A stretch of DNA of 64,000 nucleotides from Bacteroidota bacterium (GCA_947477885.1 CANJUD010000003.1:1-64000), one strand, 5' to 3'; shown: positions 33,929-43,751, counted from the first letter of the stretch. Notes: a model not told the origin generated them from the sequence alone. Numbers and translations are program-made.

Positions 33929-36757
33929 TTAGTGTGCTTCCAGCCAATTGTTTCCAGTACCTGCTTCCGCATCTATAGGAATACTCATTGGTATTGCTTT
34001 ACTCATTTCTTCTATAATAATTTTCTTTGCAGTTTCTATTTCATCGAGTGGCACATCAAATAAAAGTTCGTCATGCACTTGTAGTATCATTTTGGTTTTT
34101 AGGTTCTCTGCTTTTATACGGTGGTGTAGTTTTATCATGGCAATCTTTATCATATCAGCAGCACTTCCTTGTATGGGTGCATTAATAGCGTTACGCTCCG
34201 CAAAGCCACGTTGCACCGCATTTGCCGAGTTTATATCACGCAAATATCGGCGGCGACCTAATATAGTTTCTACAAATCCATTTTCTTTTGCAAATTGTAT
34301 TGTTGTATTCATATAGTCTTTTATTCCAGGATAAGTTTTGAAATAATTTTCAATAATTTCTGCCGCTTCTTTTCTGGGTATTCCTAAATTATTTGCCAAG
34401 CCAAAAGCTGAGATTCCATATACAATTCCAAAGTTTACTGATTTTGCATTTCTTCGTTGGTCTTTGGTAACTTCTTCCAAAGGTATATTATATATTTTTG
34501 CAGCAGTTGCAGTATGAATATCAAGTCCACTCATAAAAGCTTCTTTCATATTTTCATCATTGCTTATATGAGCGATAATTCTTAGTTCTATTTGCGAATA
34601 ATCCGCACTTAATAAAACATGGTTTTCATCACGTTTGATAAATGCTTTACGAACTTCTTTTCCCAAATCGGTTCTTATAGGTATATTTTGCAAATTAGGA
34701 TTGGTTGAACTAAGCCTACCCGTAGCTGCTACCGCTTGATTGAATGAAGTATGCACACGCCCAGTTTTTGGATTTACCATCAGTGGAAGTGCATCCACAT
34801 AAGTAGATTTTAATTTACTCAACTGACGAAAATCCAATATATGTTTTACAATCTCGTGCTGACTCAAACTTTGTAATACATCCTCATCAGTTTTATATTG
34901 ACCTGTTGCAGTTTTTTTAGGTTTGTCACTTAGCTTCATGTGCTCAAACAACACTTTTCCTAGCTGTTGCGGCGATGCAGTGTTAAAAGTCATACCCGCA
35001 CATCTATATATTTCTTGCTCGGCATATTTTATTTGTTCGAGCAATTCGCCACTATAATTATTTAAAAAAGGGACATCAATTTTTATTCCTTCAAATTCCA
35101 TTTCGGCTAAAACAGGAATTAGTGGTTGCTCCAAATCATATAATAGTGAACGAATATTTCTTTCGTCTAATTTGGGTTCTAAAAAATTACGAAGTTGTAA
35201 AGTAATATCAGCGTCTTCTGCGGCGTAATCTTTTGCTATATTAATTTCTACATTTCTGAAGCTGGATTGCAGTCCGCTTTTTTTGCCAATAAGTTCGCTA
35301 ATAGAAACAGGTTTGTAATTTAAATACGCCATGGCAAGTGCATCCATATTGTGTCGCATATCAGGCTCCATGAGGTAATGGGCGAGCATAGTATCGAATA
35401 ATTTCCCTTTCAGTTCTATATTATAATGTTTCAGTATGATATAATCGTATTTGATATTTTGACCTGTTTTTTCTATATGTTCATTTTCAAATATTTCTTT
35501 AAATTTAGCCAATATATTTTTTGCTTCTTCATAGTTTTCTGGCATTGGTATATAATATGCTTCGGCATCAGCAAAACTAAAACTCATACCTACAATTTCT
35601 GCTTTTACAGGTTCAACCGAAGTAGTTTCTGTATCGAAACATATATTCTCTTGATCACCCATTTTATATATTAACTCTTTCCTGAGTTCAGGCGTATCAA
35701 CTAGTATATAATTGTGCTTTCTGGTAGCAATAGTTTCCATTTGTTCACCTGTGCTTTCAGGCTCCAGTGGCTTCACTTCAATGGTTTCAACTGCCGCACC
35801 AAACATATCCATTTGGTTAGTTTCTGCTTTTGGTTTTGCTATTTTTTTAGGAGCAACTGGTGTAGTTTCTGAGGGTTCAAAATCACTACCCAAAACTCTT
35901 TTTATCAGTGTGCGAAATTCCAATTCATTGAACAAAGATTCTGTTTTTTCTTTGTCGATGGGCTCCATAATCAAATTAAAATCTTCTAATTTTAGTGGAA
36001 CATTTATATTAATAGTTGCAAGGCGTTTTGATAATAAAGCTTGGTCTTTAAAATTTTCGAAATTTTCTTTTTGTTTGCCTTTTAGTTTATCGGTATTCGC
36101 CAATATGTTTTCCATGCTACCGTACTGAGCTATAAGGAGTTTGGAAGTTTTTTCACCTACACCGGGAACACCAGGAATATTATCAGATGCATCGCCCCAT
36201 AAACCTAATATATCTATTACCTGTTTTACTTCAGCGATTTCCCATTTTTTCAGCACTTCGTCTACCCCCATTATTTCTATTCCATTGCCTAATCGAGCAG
36301 GTTTATATATAAATATATTGGGTGCAACTAGTTGTGCAAAATCTTTATCTGGTGTCATCATATATGTGGTGAAGCCTTCCTTTGATGCTTGTGTGGCAAG
36401 TGTTCCAATAATATCATCAGCTTCATAGCCATCCATTTTTATTACAGGAATATTAAAAGCTTCCACCAATCGAAATATATAAGGAATGGCTTTCGATAAA
36501 TCCTCAGGCATTGCTTCACGTTGTGCTTTATATAGGGGATATTCTATATGCCTTTCAGTAGGTGCAGCAGTATCGAAAACTGCAGCTAAATAATGTGGTT
36601 TTTCTTTTTTGATTAAATCGAGTAGGGTATTGCAAAAACCAAATACTGCAGAGGTATTCAAGCCATAACTTGTAATACGTGGGCTATTGATAAATGCGAA
36701 GTGGGCACGGTAAATAAGGGCCATACCGTCAAGTAAAAATAATTTTTTGGAGTCCAT
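33929..36757 (-). CDS. polA: DNA polymerase I
   Basis: Replication and repair polymerase, 942 residues. The 5'-3' exonuclease domain covers about 1-290 (LLDGMALIYRAHFAF, DGYEADDIIGTLA, GDASDNIPGVPGVGEKT). The 3'-5' exonuclease covers about 350-530 with its acidic residues present (CFDTETTSVE, NIKYDYIIL, YAAEDADIT), so proofreading is probably active. The polymerase follows with motif A LLSADYSQIELRI, motif B RRNAKSVNFGIVYG and motif C QVHDELLFDV. A TATCTTTG -7 box is at 36778-36785. Confidence 0.97.
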   Translation of the reverse strand: MDSKKLFLLDGMALIYRAHFAFINSPRITSYGLNTSAVFGFCNTLLDLIKKEKPHYLAAVFDTAAPTERHIEYPLYKAQREAMPEDLSKAIPYIFRLVEAFNIPVIKMDGYEADDIIGTLATQASKEGFTTYMMTPDKDFAQLVAPNIFIYKPARLGNGIEIMGVDEVLKKWEIAEVKQVIDILGLWGDASDNIPGVPGVGEKTSKLLIAQYGSMENILANTDKLKGKQKENFENFKDQALLSKRLATININVPLKLEDFNLIMEPIDKEKTESLFNELEFRTLIKRVLGSDFEPSETTPVAPKKIAKPKAETNQMDMFGAAVETIEVKPLEPESTGEQMETIATRKHNYILVDTPELRKELIYKMGDQENICFDTETTSVEPVKAEIVGMSFSFADAEAYYIPMPENYEEAKNILAKFKEIFENEHIEKTGQNIKYDYIILKHYNIELKGKLFDTMLAHYLMEPDMRHNMDALAMAYLNYKPVSISELIGKKSGLQSSFRNVEINIAKDYAAEDADITLQLRNFLEPKLDERNIRSLLYDLEQPLIPVLAEMEFEGIKIDVPFLNNYSGELLEQIKYAEQEIYRCAGMTFNTASPQQLGKVLFEHMKLSDKPKKTATGQYKTDEDVLQSLSQHEIVKHILDFRQLSKLKSTYVDALPLMVNPKTGRVHTSFNQAVAATGRLSSTNPNLQNIPIRTDLGKEVRKAFIKRDENHVLLSADYSQIELRIIAHISNDENMKEAFMSGLDIHTATAAKIYNIPLEEVTKDQRRNAKSVNFGIVYGISAFGLANNLGIPRKEAAEIIENYFKTYPGIKDYMNTTIQFAKENGFVETILGRRRYLRDINSANAVQRGFAERNAINAPIQGSAADMIKIAMIKLHHRIKAENLKTKMILQVHDELLFDVPLDEIETAKKIIIEEMSKAIPMSIPIDAEAGTGNNWLEAH

Positions 36758-36777
36758 AAATATGATAGAGTAGTTGG

Positions 36778-36785
36778 CAAAGATA
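36778..36785 (-). promoter_or_regulatory. Putative -7 box of polA
   Basis: Minus strand TATCTTTG, 21 bp before the ATG. The -33 position abuts a heptamer array, and no TTG is present there. Confidence 0.45.
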
Positions 36786-36794
36786 ACGGAATTT

Positions 36795-36832
36795 ATTTAC
36801 GATTTAGGATTTACGATTTTGCTGACGCCAGA
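36795..36832. repeat. Heptamer array, left flank of the four-helix-bundle gene
   Basis: ATTTACG, ATTTAGG, ATTTACG, ATTTTGC, TGACGCC in unbroken 7-bp phase (36795-36829). It is the inverted counterpart of the array at 37351-37392. Confidence 0.75.
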
Positions 36833-36908
36833 TAGCAAAAAATATTTGTCAGGGATTAGAATCGTAAACTGAAAATCAGTATGTTTGCGTTTTTAATTAT
36901 ATGGATTT

Positions 36909-37268
36909 ATGAAAGAGGAAATAAAATTGAGAACTAAAAAGATTGGATTGCATATTATAATGTTAATAGATGGGTTGCCCAGTAAGGCGTCATCGTGGGT
37001 AATTGCAAAAGAAATTGTGAGGAGTGCTACTTCTATAGGAGCTAATTATAGAGCAGCTTGCAGGGCAAAATCGGATGCAGATTTTATTAACAAACTAAAA
37101 ATAGTTGAAGAAGAAACTGATGAAACCATTTACTGGCTTGAACTTATAGCAGAAATTAAAATGTTACCAAAAGAAAGTATTCAAGTTGTTAAACAAGAAA
37201 CCAATGAGATATTATCTATAGTTGTCGCATCTATAAAAACAGTAAGAAATAAAATAAACAAAACATAG
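36909..37268 (+). CDS. Four-helix-bundle protein (23S rRNA intervening-sequence/S23 family)
   Basis: 119 residues, entirely helical, of the S23/IVP family first seen as ORFs inside 23S rRNA intervening sequences and common as lone genes in Bacteroidota; molecular role not established. Motifs: IVRSATSIGANYRAACRAKS and KLKIVEEETDETIYWLEL, the central conserved helices. The ATG at 36909 precedes MKEEIKLRTKK. The gene is bracketed by inverted heptamer arrays, which suggests that it and its flanks moved or were captured together. It lies divergent from polA. Confidence 0.85.
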   Translation: MKEEIKLRTKKIGLHIIMLIDGLPSKASSWVIAKEIVRSATSIGANYRAACRAKSDADFINKLKIVEEETDETIYWLELIAEIKMLPKESIQVVKQETNEILSIVVASIKTVRNKINKT

Positions 37269-37278
37269 GAAAAGGGGA

Positions 37279-37392
37279 ATTTACGATTTACGATTGCGTA
37301 TAAAGAAGCAATCATATCGGCAAAAAAAATCCAGCGTCAGCAAGTAATCAGGCGTCAGCCAAATCGTAAATCGTAAATCGTAAATCGTAAAT
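37279..37392. repeat. Heptamer arrays, right flank of the four-helix-bundle gene
   Basis: Two TTTACGA units at 37280-37293, a variant core CCAGCGTCAGC near 37331, then GGCGTCA, GCCAAAT and four CGTAAAT units in exact 7-bp phase from 37351 to 37392, ending 7 bp before the next ATG. Confidence 0.8.
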
Positions 37393-37398
37393 ATATTT

Positions 37399-37935
37399 AT
37401 GGAACTAGAATACTACAATACATCAGAACAGCCCTTAAAGCTAAGGAAGCGTATTCGTTTGCAAAAGCAGGTGGCAATTGCTTGTTTAACTGCTTATGTA
37501 TTTTTGGTATTAAATTTTCTGCTAGGCGTTTTTTCGGAACCGGTAATTGCCCAATTTCAATATTGCCCAAATAATTATGCAGGGAGCTATAGAAACAGGC
37601 AGGTAACGGATTTAGAAATATATACGGACAAAGGAAATTTTAGGTGTACCCAAAAAGTGCCCGATGAATTTGAAGAGGGAATGCAATTGAAATTATGGCA
37701 AACGCCATTTTATAGCACTACCTTAAAGTATCAATTGCAAAAGCCCGATGAAGATATATATTTTAGCATGGTAAATATATATATTGTATTCAGTTTTTTT
37801 CCTCTACTGGGCCTGCTGGGAGCTATATTATGTTTGGTTGCAAAAAACGAGATGGCCGAGCGGTATGGTTTTCAACTGTCCATATTTTCGGCAATATTTT
37901 TGGTGTTTACCTGTTTGATTATGGGGTTGATGTGA
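37399..37935 (+). CDS. Membrane protein of unknown function
   Basis: 178 residues. Basic N-terminus, membrane segment at about 25-45, an extracytoplasmic region of about 75 residues with two cysteines (FQYCPNNY, NFRCTQK), then two more membrane segments at about 122-146 and 155-177. No known family recognised. The ATG at 37399 lies 7 bp after a heptamer array, so the array forms its leader. No operon partner. Confidence 0.6.
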   Translation: MELEYYNTSEQPLKLRKRIRLQKQVAIACLTAYVFLVLNFLLGVFSEPVIAQFQYCPNNYAGSYRNRQVTDLEIYTDKGNFRCTQKVPDEFEEGMQLKLWQTPFYSTTLKYQLQKPDEDIYFSMVNIYIVFSFFPLLGLLGAILCLVAKNEMAERYGFQLSIFSAIFLVFTCLIMGLM

Positions 37936-38090
37936 GGTTATTCATCTATTAGCTATAAAATAGATTAAGGATTTATGTGTTAATTTTTTTCTCATTATAA
38001 TAATAATTATTTGCAGAAACAATCGATTTTATTTAAAAAATGTAATTTGCATGCGGCTAGCAATTATATTTGTCAATTAATTTTAACACC

Positions 38091-40856
38091 ATGAAAACAA
38101 TAAAGTTATCGTTAGCAGCTGCATTATTTATCATTTTTTCAATCAGTGCTTTTTCTCAAAATATCAAGTGGACCAAGATTCAGGGAAGTTCTGCGGACGA
38201 GGTAACTTGGGATTTGTCTCTAGATTCCAACGGGAATTGCTATGCTGTTGGTCTGTTTAATGGCTCCATGAAGATTGGCACCAAGACTTATAATACCAAA
38301 GGCGGGAGAGATCACTTTTTAGCAAAATATGATTGCGGAGGCACAGCTCAGTGGGTTCAAACTATTGGTAGCAATGGTGATGAATATCCGTATCAGTTGA
38401 GAATGAGTCAAGATATGCAGGGTAATATATATATTACTAATGCCTTTTCGGGAACCTGCACATTTGGCGGGGCAAATAATACAAGTAAATCAGCAAGCTC
38501 AAACGGTGGATATGATATATATGTAGCCAAGTATGATAATGCAGGAAACTTAAAATGGCTAAAAACATTTGGCGGTTCGTCCGACGATGTTGGATACGGT
38601 ATAGATTGCGATGATAGTAATAATGTTTACGTGACAGGTAAATTCAAAAATACTGTGTCCTTTGGGTCAACATCATTAAGCAGTTCAGGCGATTTTGACG
38701 CATTTGTATTTAAGTTAGATAACACTGGGGCGGTGCAATGGGCGGTGCAAGGTTCTAGCTCTGCAGAAGATATGGGGATTGGAATTAAAGTTGATTCTAA
38801 ACATAATGTTATTGTGTCCGGCGACACATGGGCGGCTATAACCTATGGCGGCTATACAAGTAATTCAAGTACTTATAATACAGGTTATGTTGCTAAATTG
38901 GATATAAATGGAGATTGTCTGTGGTTAGAGTCCATGTACAGCACATGGGGGGATAGTTGGCATGATGTGGCAATTGATAAAAATGATAATATATATTTGG
39001 GAGGTACTCATGGCACTTCGGTTACAGTTACTTCCGAAGATGGTAATACCTATTCAGGCAGTTCTTTTTCGGCACAAAATCATATGTGTGTCACAAAATT
39101 CGATAGTTCGGGCAATTTAATTTGGTTTGTTTCCGAAGGGCCAAGTTCTTCAGGACAAAAGGCTGATGTGTTTGGTCTTTGTTTTAATAAGAATACCGAT
39201 GTATTATATGTTTCAGCCAATACCTCGGGGTCTATGAATTTAGGGAACTATTCATATAGTTATAAAGGAAATATGGATATATTTGTTGCTGCCATAGATA
39301 CAGCTGGTAATTTTACTTGGGCAGAGTTTGGGGGAAGCAGCGGAGCCGATGCAGGTGCCGGTGTGGGACTTGACAAATATGATAATGTTTATACTTGCGG
39401 ACAGTTTGCAAACTCATGTTCTATAAATGGTCAGACCTTAAATAGTGCTGGCGGTCAAGATGGATATATATTCAAATATTGTAATAGTACCAGTGCTATT
39501 GACTCTACAATTACTACTACCGGTTCCACGACCTTATGTGGCAACGATTCAGTGTTGTTCTCAGTAAAATATGATCCCAATTATATATATGCATGGAAGC
39601 TAAATGGTTCATCTATCACGGGTGCAAATTCTAACAGCTATTATGCAGTAAAGCAGGGAAGTTATAGTGTTTTAATTTCGCTAGGGGGGTGTTGCAGCCA
39701 ATCTCAATCTCAATCCATTCAAGTTCAGAACTTATCATTTAGTAAGATATTAGGAAACGATACAACCATTTGCGGAACAAGTTATCAGCTAAGTGCCACC
39801 GCACCTCAAGGAACAAGTTTTCTGTGGAATACTGGAGACACAAGCCGAGCAATAACACTGAATAATTCGGGAACCTATTCTATCATCATATCTTATAATG
39901 GTTGTGTTGCTTATGATACCGTTCAAATTGGATTAAAGAATATAACAGTATCTTTAGGCAATGATACCGTAGTTTGCGGTAATAGTTTGATTTTAGATGC
40001 TCAAAATTCGGGGATGACTTATAAATGGAGCGATGGGTCTACAAACCAAACCCTCAAAGTAAATAAAACAGGTAGCTATACTGTTGCTGTAAGCGATGCA
40101 CAATGCTCGGTAAGTGATAATATATTTGTTACTATTGATGTAGTATCTCTCAATTTAGGTAAAGATATTAGTACCTGTAGTAATAAAACATTTGATTTAG
40201 ATGCTGGAACAGCCTCCAAATATCTATGGAATACTGGAGATACTATTAGAAAAATAACTGCAGCTTCAAAGGGAGATTATATATGCACCGTAACTGATGT
40301 ATTGGGATGCAAAGCTACAGATACTATTAATATTAACTATTTTCAAAATGCAGTTGCGAAATTTCAGGAATCATACGTAGGAAATCAAACATATAAATTT
40401 ACTCCTGATTCAAATCAGTATGCTTCATACACCTGGGAATTTCAAGATTCGACCACTAGTACTTTAGTTAGCCCAGTCCATTATTTCTTTTATGCAGGTA
40501 ATATGAAAATAAAGCTGAAGGTTGTTACTAAAGATGGATGCATTGATTCATTTGAGAAAACTATTGCAGTTATGAAGCTGAGCGGAATAGATTACAAAGA
40601 TTATGCTGTAAATGTATTCCCTAATCCTAACTATGGATTATTTAATATTGATTTTAATACCTATAAAAAATCAGATGTACTTATTCAATCATTTGATATG
40701 AGTGGGCGTAAAGTGTATGAAAATAAATTAAACGTTTCTGGAGCAGGTGAGCAGCATGTGCAAATTAATATGCAGAATGTGGTACCTTCAATCTATCATA
40801 TCAAGATTATGATTGATGGTGTGGACACAGTTCATAAGTTAGTACATATATATTAA
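38091..40856 (+). CDS. Large secreted repeat protein (SBBP-type propeller, Ig/PKD) with T9SS sorting domain
   Basis: The ATG at 38091 starts the signal peptide MKTIKLSLAAALFIIFSISA; a TTG seven codons upstream is unlikely. Residues about 25-470 contain repeated units of about 50-60 residues with D-x-x-G-N-x-Y-V-x-G (SNNVYVTGKF, KDNIYLGGTH, YDNVYTCGQF), an SBBP-like beta-propeller. Three or four Cys-containing Ig-like domains follow (GNDTTICGTSYQL, GNDTVVCGNSLIL). A PKD-like domain (YTWEFQDSTTST) and a type A T9SS domain (VFPNPNYGLFNIDF) close it. 921 residues. A TATATTTG box is at 38065-38072. It overlaps the convergent methyltransferase gene by 4 bp. Probably a surface adhesin-like protein; no enzyme domain is visible. 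Confidence 0.85.
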   Translation: MKTIKLSLAAALFIIFSISAFSQNIKWTKIQGSSADEVTWDLSLDSNGNCYAVGLFNGSMKIGTKTYNTKGGRDHFLAKYDCGGTAQWVQTIGSNGDEYPYQLRMSQDMQGNIYITNAFSGTCTFGGANNTSKSASSNGGYDIYVAKYDNAGNLKWLKTFGGSSDDVGYGIDCDDSNNVYVTGKFKNTVSFGSTSLSSSGDFDAFVFKLDNTGAVQWAVQGSSSAEDMGIGIKVDSKHNVIVSGDTWAAITYGGYTSNSSTYNTGYVAKLDINGDCLWLESMYSTWGDSWHDVAIDKNDNIYLGGTHGTSVTVTSEDGNTYSGSSFSAQNHMCVTKFDSSGNLIWFVSEGPSSSGQKADVFGLCFNKNTDVLYVSANTSGSMNLGNYSYSYKGNMDIFVAAIDTAGNFTWAEFGGSSGADAGAGVGLDKYDNVYTCGQFANSCSINGQTLNSAGGQDGYIFKYCNSTSAIDSTITTTGSTTLCGNDSVLFSVKYDPNYIYAWKLNGSSITGANSNSYYAVKQGSYSVLISLGGCCSQSQSQSIQVQNLSFSKILGNDTTICGTSYQLSATAPQGTSFLWNTGDTSRAITLNNSGTYSIIISYNGCVAYDTVQIGLKNITVSLGNDTVVCGNSLILDAQNSGMTYKWSDGSTNQTLKVNKTGSYTVAVSDAQCSVSDNIFVTIDVVSLNLGKDISTCSNKTFDLDAGTASKYLWNTGDTIRKITAASKGDYICTVTDVLGCKATDTININYFQNAVAKFQESYVGNQTYKFTPDSNQYASYTWEFQDSTTSTLVSPVHYFFYAGNMKIKLKVVTKDGCIDSFEKTIAVMKLSGIDYKDYAVNVFPNPNYGLFNIDFNTYKKSDVLIQSFDMSGRKVYENKLNVSGAGEQHVQINMQNVVPSIYHIKIMIDGVDTVHKLVHIY

Positions 40857-41641
40857 TTAACCTTTTCGGAATTTGTATACTTCTGCGATAGTTCAAGATG
40901 GTCAGTATAATATTTTGTTTTGAAAAATTTCTTCAATAGAGTAGGTAATCCTATTTTTGATAACTTAAGTATAAAGCTAAAATGCGAAAGTTTATTTTTG
41001 GATAATGTGTGAAATCCTTTTCCATCGGTATATAATTTCGCATCAAAATAGTGAGCTATATATTCTAAAGATTTTCTAGAATAAAGTGCTATATGCTGCC
41101 CGTGCTCAAGTCCGTAATACCACCAATTGCTGGCTGCTGGGGGCGTATCAGAAATAATTTCAGTTGAAAATATAATAGTATCAGCTAATTTAAACATTTT
41201 TTCAATCTCCTCAATTGGATCTGTTAAATGCTCAAATACTTCAAAGGTAGAGATTGCATTATACTTGGTATTTGGGTCATACTCAAACCCTCTAGCACAT
41301 AAATTGGCAGCATAGATGTCCTGCCAATAATAGTCAAGTCCTGCGTCACGCATAGTTCTTACGAAAATGCCATAACCGCCTCCATAATCCACATATTTGC
41401 CGTGCTTCCCAAAATTAGAAACTAATATAGAAAATGTTTTTTCAAATAGTTTTTTATTTCTATATAGTATACCGGTGTCGCTTACATTCAGAGCACTAGT
41501 ATATGCTTCTTCAAGCCAGTATTCTTGCTCTGTTTGCACAAAAAAACAATGTGGGCAGCGATAGTACTGCACTTCGTATTTATGCATCACTTTTGCTTTG
41601 AATAGGGGAGAAGAAGGGTTCTTACAAATTTTGCAATCCAT
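40853..41641 (-). CDS. Class I SAM-dependent methyltransferase with N-terminal zinc ribbon
   Basis: 262 residues from the ATG at 41641 (MDCKICKNPSSPLF). Two CxxC pairs (CKIC, CPHC) suggest a zinc ribbon at about 3-40. The Methyltransf_23-type domain follows with the SAM loop VDYGGGYGIFVRTM and STFEVFEHLTDP. WWYYGLEHGQHIALYSRKSL is shared with sugar- or surface-polymer-modifying methyltransferases of this shape. It lies 10 bp downstream of a glycosyltransferase gene on the same strand, which suggests a polysaccharide or glycan substrate. Confidence 0.75.
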   Translation of the reverse strand: MDCKICKNPSSPLFKAKVMHKYEVQYYRCPHCFFVQTEQEYWLEEAYTSALNVSDTGILYRNKKLFEKTFSILVSNFGKHGKYVDYGGGYGIFVRTMRDAGLDYYWQDIYAANLCARGFEYDPNTKYNAISTFEVFEHLTDPIEEIEKMFKLADTIIFSTEIISDTPPAASNWWYYGLEHGQHIALYSRKSLEYIAHYFDAKLYTDGKGFHTLSKNKLSHFSFILKLSKIGLPTLLKKFFKTKYYTDHLELSQKYTNSEKVN

Positions 41642-41651
41642 TATAGTAGTG

Positions 41652-42572
41652 TTAGAATAGTTTAATATATAATTTATATAGGCTGGGAAAATATTTTGCA
41701 AATAGTCTTTTATACAGAGCAGGTTCTATAGCAAAATTTTCGTAGTAACGGTCAGCTTTTATATTTATATTTTTATTGGGTGAATGTATAATAGGGAATG
41801 ACATTTGGGAAATTTCCATTTTACTCGCATGAAAGTCTGCACCCGTAGTATGTGTAGCATTACTTCCAAATCCTATGTTGAAGCACATATTATTTTCCGG
41901 GGTAATACAACGCCCTTGGTTTTTCCAAATTGTATAATTCCATTGAAAGTCCCAAGTATCTAATTTTCCTGATATGATATCGCAGAATATCTGATCTAAT
42001 TTATTTACTACAGTTGTGTTTGAGATAAACCGTGATAAGGTTTTCTTGTTATAGTCCTTCAAGGAAACTTCATATTTTTGCCATGCCTTTCGCCAGGTGC
42101 CCCACCCCCACACCAATGCATAATTGGAGATATAGTATGATTCTGCTGAGCGACGTTTGGGTTGGAAATTAACAGCGTTGATGCACATAATTTCCGCATC
42201 ATCCTTATAATATTCCAACATCTCTGCGGCAAATGAAAAAAATGTAGGATCTAATATGATATCATCTTCTATAATAATACCTCGCTCTACGTGTTCAAAA
42301 AACCAAGTTATAGCTGAGCTTACACCTATTTTGCAACCAAGATTTTTATCGCGGAAAAGTGTATGTACTTCGCATTCCCAATCTATGTTAATGAATATAT
42401 CTTTTACCCGTTTACATTTCTCAACTTCGTCAGGTTTGTTTGCACGAGGGCCATCAACAGCAATATATAAATACTTTGGTTTTAGTTTTCTGATTTGCTC
42501 AAATACTTGCATCGTTGTATCATAGCGGTTGAAAGCTATTATAAGAATCGGGGTATTATATAGTTCTGGCAT
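41652..42572 (-). CDS. Glycosyltransferase, GT-A/GNT-I-like
   Basis: 306 residues from the ATG at 42572 (MPELYNTPILIIAFNRYD). Nucleotide-sugar fold: TPILIIAFNRYD at the N-terminus, LYIAVDGPR, and an acidic metal-binding motif IIIEDDIILDPTFF. WGWGTWRKAWQ, seen in this family of Bacteroidota transferases, lies in the middle. Sugar and acceptor are unknown. It is probably co-transcribed with the methyltransferase. The stretch upstream is a heptamer element, so the leader carries repeats. Confidence 0.75.
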   Translation of the reverse strand: MPELYNTPILIIAFNRYDTTMQVFEQIRKLKPKYLYIAVDGPRANKPDEVEKCKRVKDIFINIDWECEVHTLFRDKNLGCKIGVSSAITWFFEHVERGIIIEDDIILDPTFFSFAAEMLEYYKDDAEIMCINAVNFQPKRRSAESYYISNYALVWGWGTWRKAWQKYEVSLKDYNKKTLSRFISNTTVVNKLDQIFCDIISGKLDTWDFQWNYTIWKNQGRCITPENNMCFNIGFGSNATHTTGADFHASKMEISQMSFPIIHSPNKNINIKADRYYENFAIEPALYKRLFAKYFPSLYKLYIKLF

Positions 42573-42577
42573 AATAA

Positions 42578-42761
42578 ATTTACGATATACGATGTACGAT
42601 GTACGATGTGGCTGACGCAAATATATTTATGATATAGCTGACGCCAGATTTATTTTGTAGATCATATATATAATCAATTTGTTTTAACGAAGAGATTTTT
42701 CGCTCTCCACTTTTCTCCCCTTCTATAATCGTAAATCCTAAATCGTACATCGTAAATATTT
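42578..42761. repeat. Heptamer hairpin element between menB and the glycosyltransferase
   Basis: Left: ATTTACG, ATATACG, ATGTACG x2, ATGTGGC, TGACGCA from 42578, then a second core GCTGACGCC near 42638. Right: AATCGTA, AATCCTA, AATCGTA, CATCGTA from 42727 to 42754, complementary to the left side. Confidence 0.75.
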
Positions 42762-43585
42762 TAAGGGAATTTAGGAAATTTATCAAAGTCCGGTTTGCGT
42801 TTTTCCAAGAAAGCATTTTTTCCTTCTTTGGCTTCTTCGCTCAAATAGTATAATAGTGTAGCATTACCTGCAAGCTCTTGTATTCCCGCCTGTCCGTCTA
42901 GTTCAGCATTAAATGCGGATTTGAGCATTCGCAATGCAATAGGACTTTTCTCTAATATTTTATTACACCATTCAATAGTTGTTTCTTCAAGTTTATCAAG
43001 AGGTACTACTTTATTTACGAGTCCCATTTGTAAAGCTTCTTCGGCATTATATTGGTCGCAAAGGAACCAAATTTCGCGGGCCTTTTTTTGGCCTACAATG
43101 CGGGCAAGGTACGATGCACCAAAACCTCCATCGAAACTTCCAACTTTAGGTCCTGTCTGCCCAAAACGTGCATTCTCAGCCGCTATGCTTAGGTCGCATA
43201 CTACGTGTAGTACATGTCCGCCACCAATTGCCCAGCCGGCCACCATGGCTATCACGGGTTTGTGTATACGGCGTATTTGCATTTGCAAGTCAAGCACATT
43301 GAGACGAGGTACTCCATCGCTACCCACATAGCCTCCATGCCCACGAACACTTTGGTCGCCACCGCTACAAAAAGCTTTGCCACCTTCGCCTGTGAGTATA
43401 ATAACACCCACATCTGTCATCTGCCTTGCGAGCTCCATAGCTTCAATCATCTCGTCAACTGTAAGTGGTGTAAAGGCATTGTGAACCTGTGGCCTGTTGA
43501 TACTGATTTTGGCAATTTGCCCCAATTGTTGGAATAAGATTTCTTTAAATTCTTTTATATTTTGCCATTTGTATTTGCTTTGCAT
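42761..43585 (-). CDS. menB: 1,4-dihydroxy-2-naphthoyl-CoA synthase
   Basis: Ring-closing enzyme of menaquinone synthesis, crotonase fold, 274 residues. [16 protein letters not shown] is represented by [35 protein letters not shown] forms the oxyanion hole region; [20 protein letters not shown] and the C-terminal [13 protein letters not shown] are MenB hallmarks that separate it from other crotonases. The start fits the family. A TAATTTTG -7 box at 43591-43598 lies only 5 bp before the ATG, so the message may be almost leaderless. No other men genes are in the window. Confidence 0.95.
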   Translation of the reverse strand: MQSKYKWQNIKEFKEILFQQLGQIAKISINRPQVHNAFTPLTVDEMIEAMELARQMTDVGVIILTGEGGKAFCSGGDQSVRGHGGYVGSDGVPRLNVLDLQMQIRRIHKPVIAMVAGWAIGGGHVLHVVCDLSIAAENARFGQTGPKVGSFDGGFGASYLARIVGQKKAREIWFLCDQYNAEEALQMGLVNKVVPLDKLEETTIEWCNKILEKSPIALRMLKSAFNAELDGQAGIQELAGNATLLYYLSEEAKEGKNAFLEKRKPDFDKFPKFP

Positions 43586-43590
43586 GGGTG

Positions 43591-43598
43591 CAAAATTA
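43591..43598 (-). promoter_or_regulatory. Putative -7 box of menB
   Basis: Minus strand TAATTTTG ending 5 bp before the start codon. No TTG at -33; that position lies in a heptamer array. Confidence 0.4.
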
Positions 43599-43604
43599 AG
43601 TGAT

Positions 43605-43745
43605 ATTTACGATTTACGATGTACGATTTAAGATTTGGCTGACGCCTGATTTATTTACAATGTACGAATTAGGAATAAGGGTTCGGATTTTGGGTGCTGA
43701 CGCCTGATTTTTTTAATCGTACATCGCACATCGTAAATCGTACAT
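43605..43745. repeat. Heptamer hairpin element between menB and the next gene
   Basis: Left, in exact phase: ATTTACG x2, ATGTACG, ATTTAAG, ATTTGGC, TGACGCC (43605-43646), then TGATT. A second GCTGACGCCTGATT starts near 43695. Right: AATCGTA, CATCGCA, CATCGTA, AATCGTA (43715-43742), complementary to the left. It is the clearest example of the family. Confidence 0.85.
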
Positions 43746-43751
43746 TCTTCC

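Noticed and set aside
33829-33972. Longer N-terminus for the membrane glycosyltransferase
   Set aside because: It would overlap the polA end and an inverted-repeat element, and the ATG at 33828 leads directly into the first membrane helix.
36909-37268. Avd-type protein of a diversity-generating retroelement
   Set aside because: The fold is similar, but no reverse transcriptase or template/variable repeat pair is present nearby.
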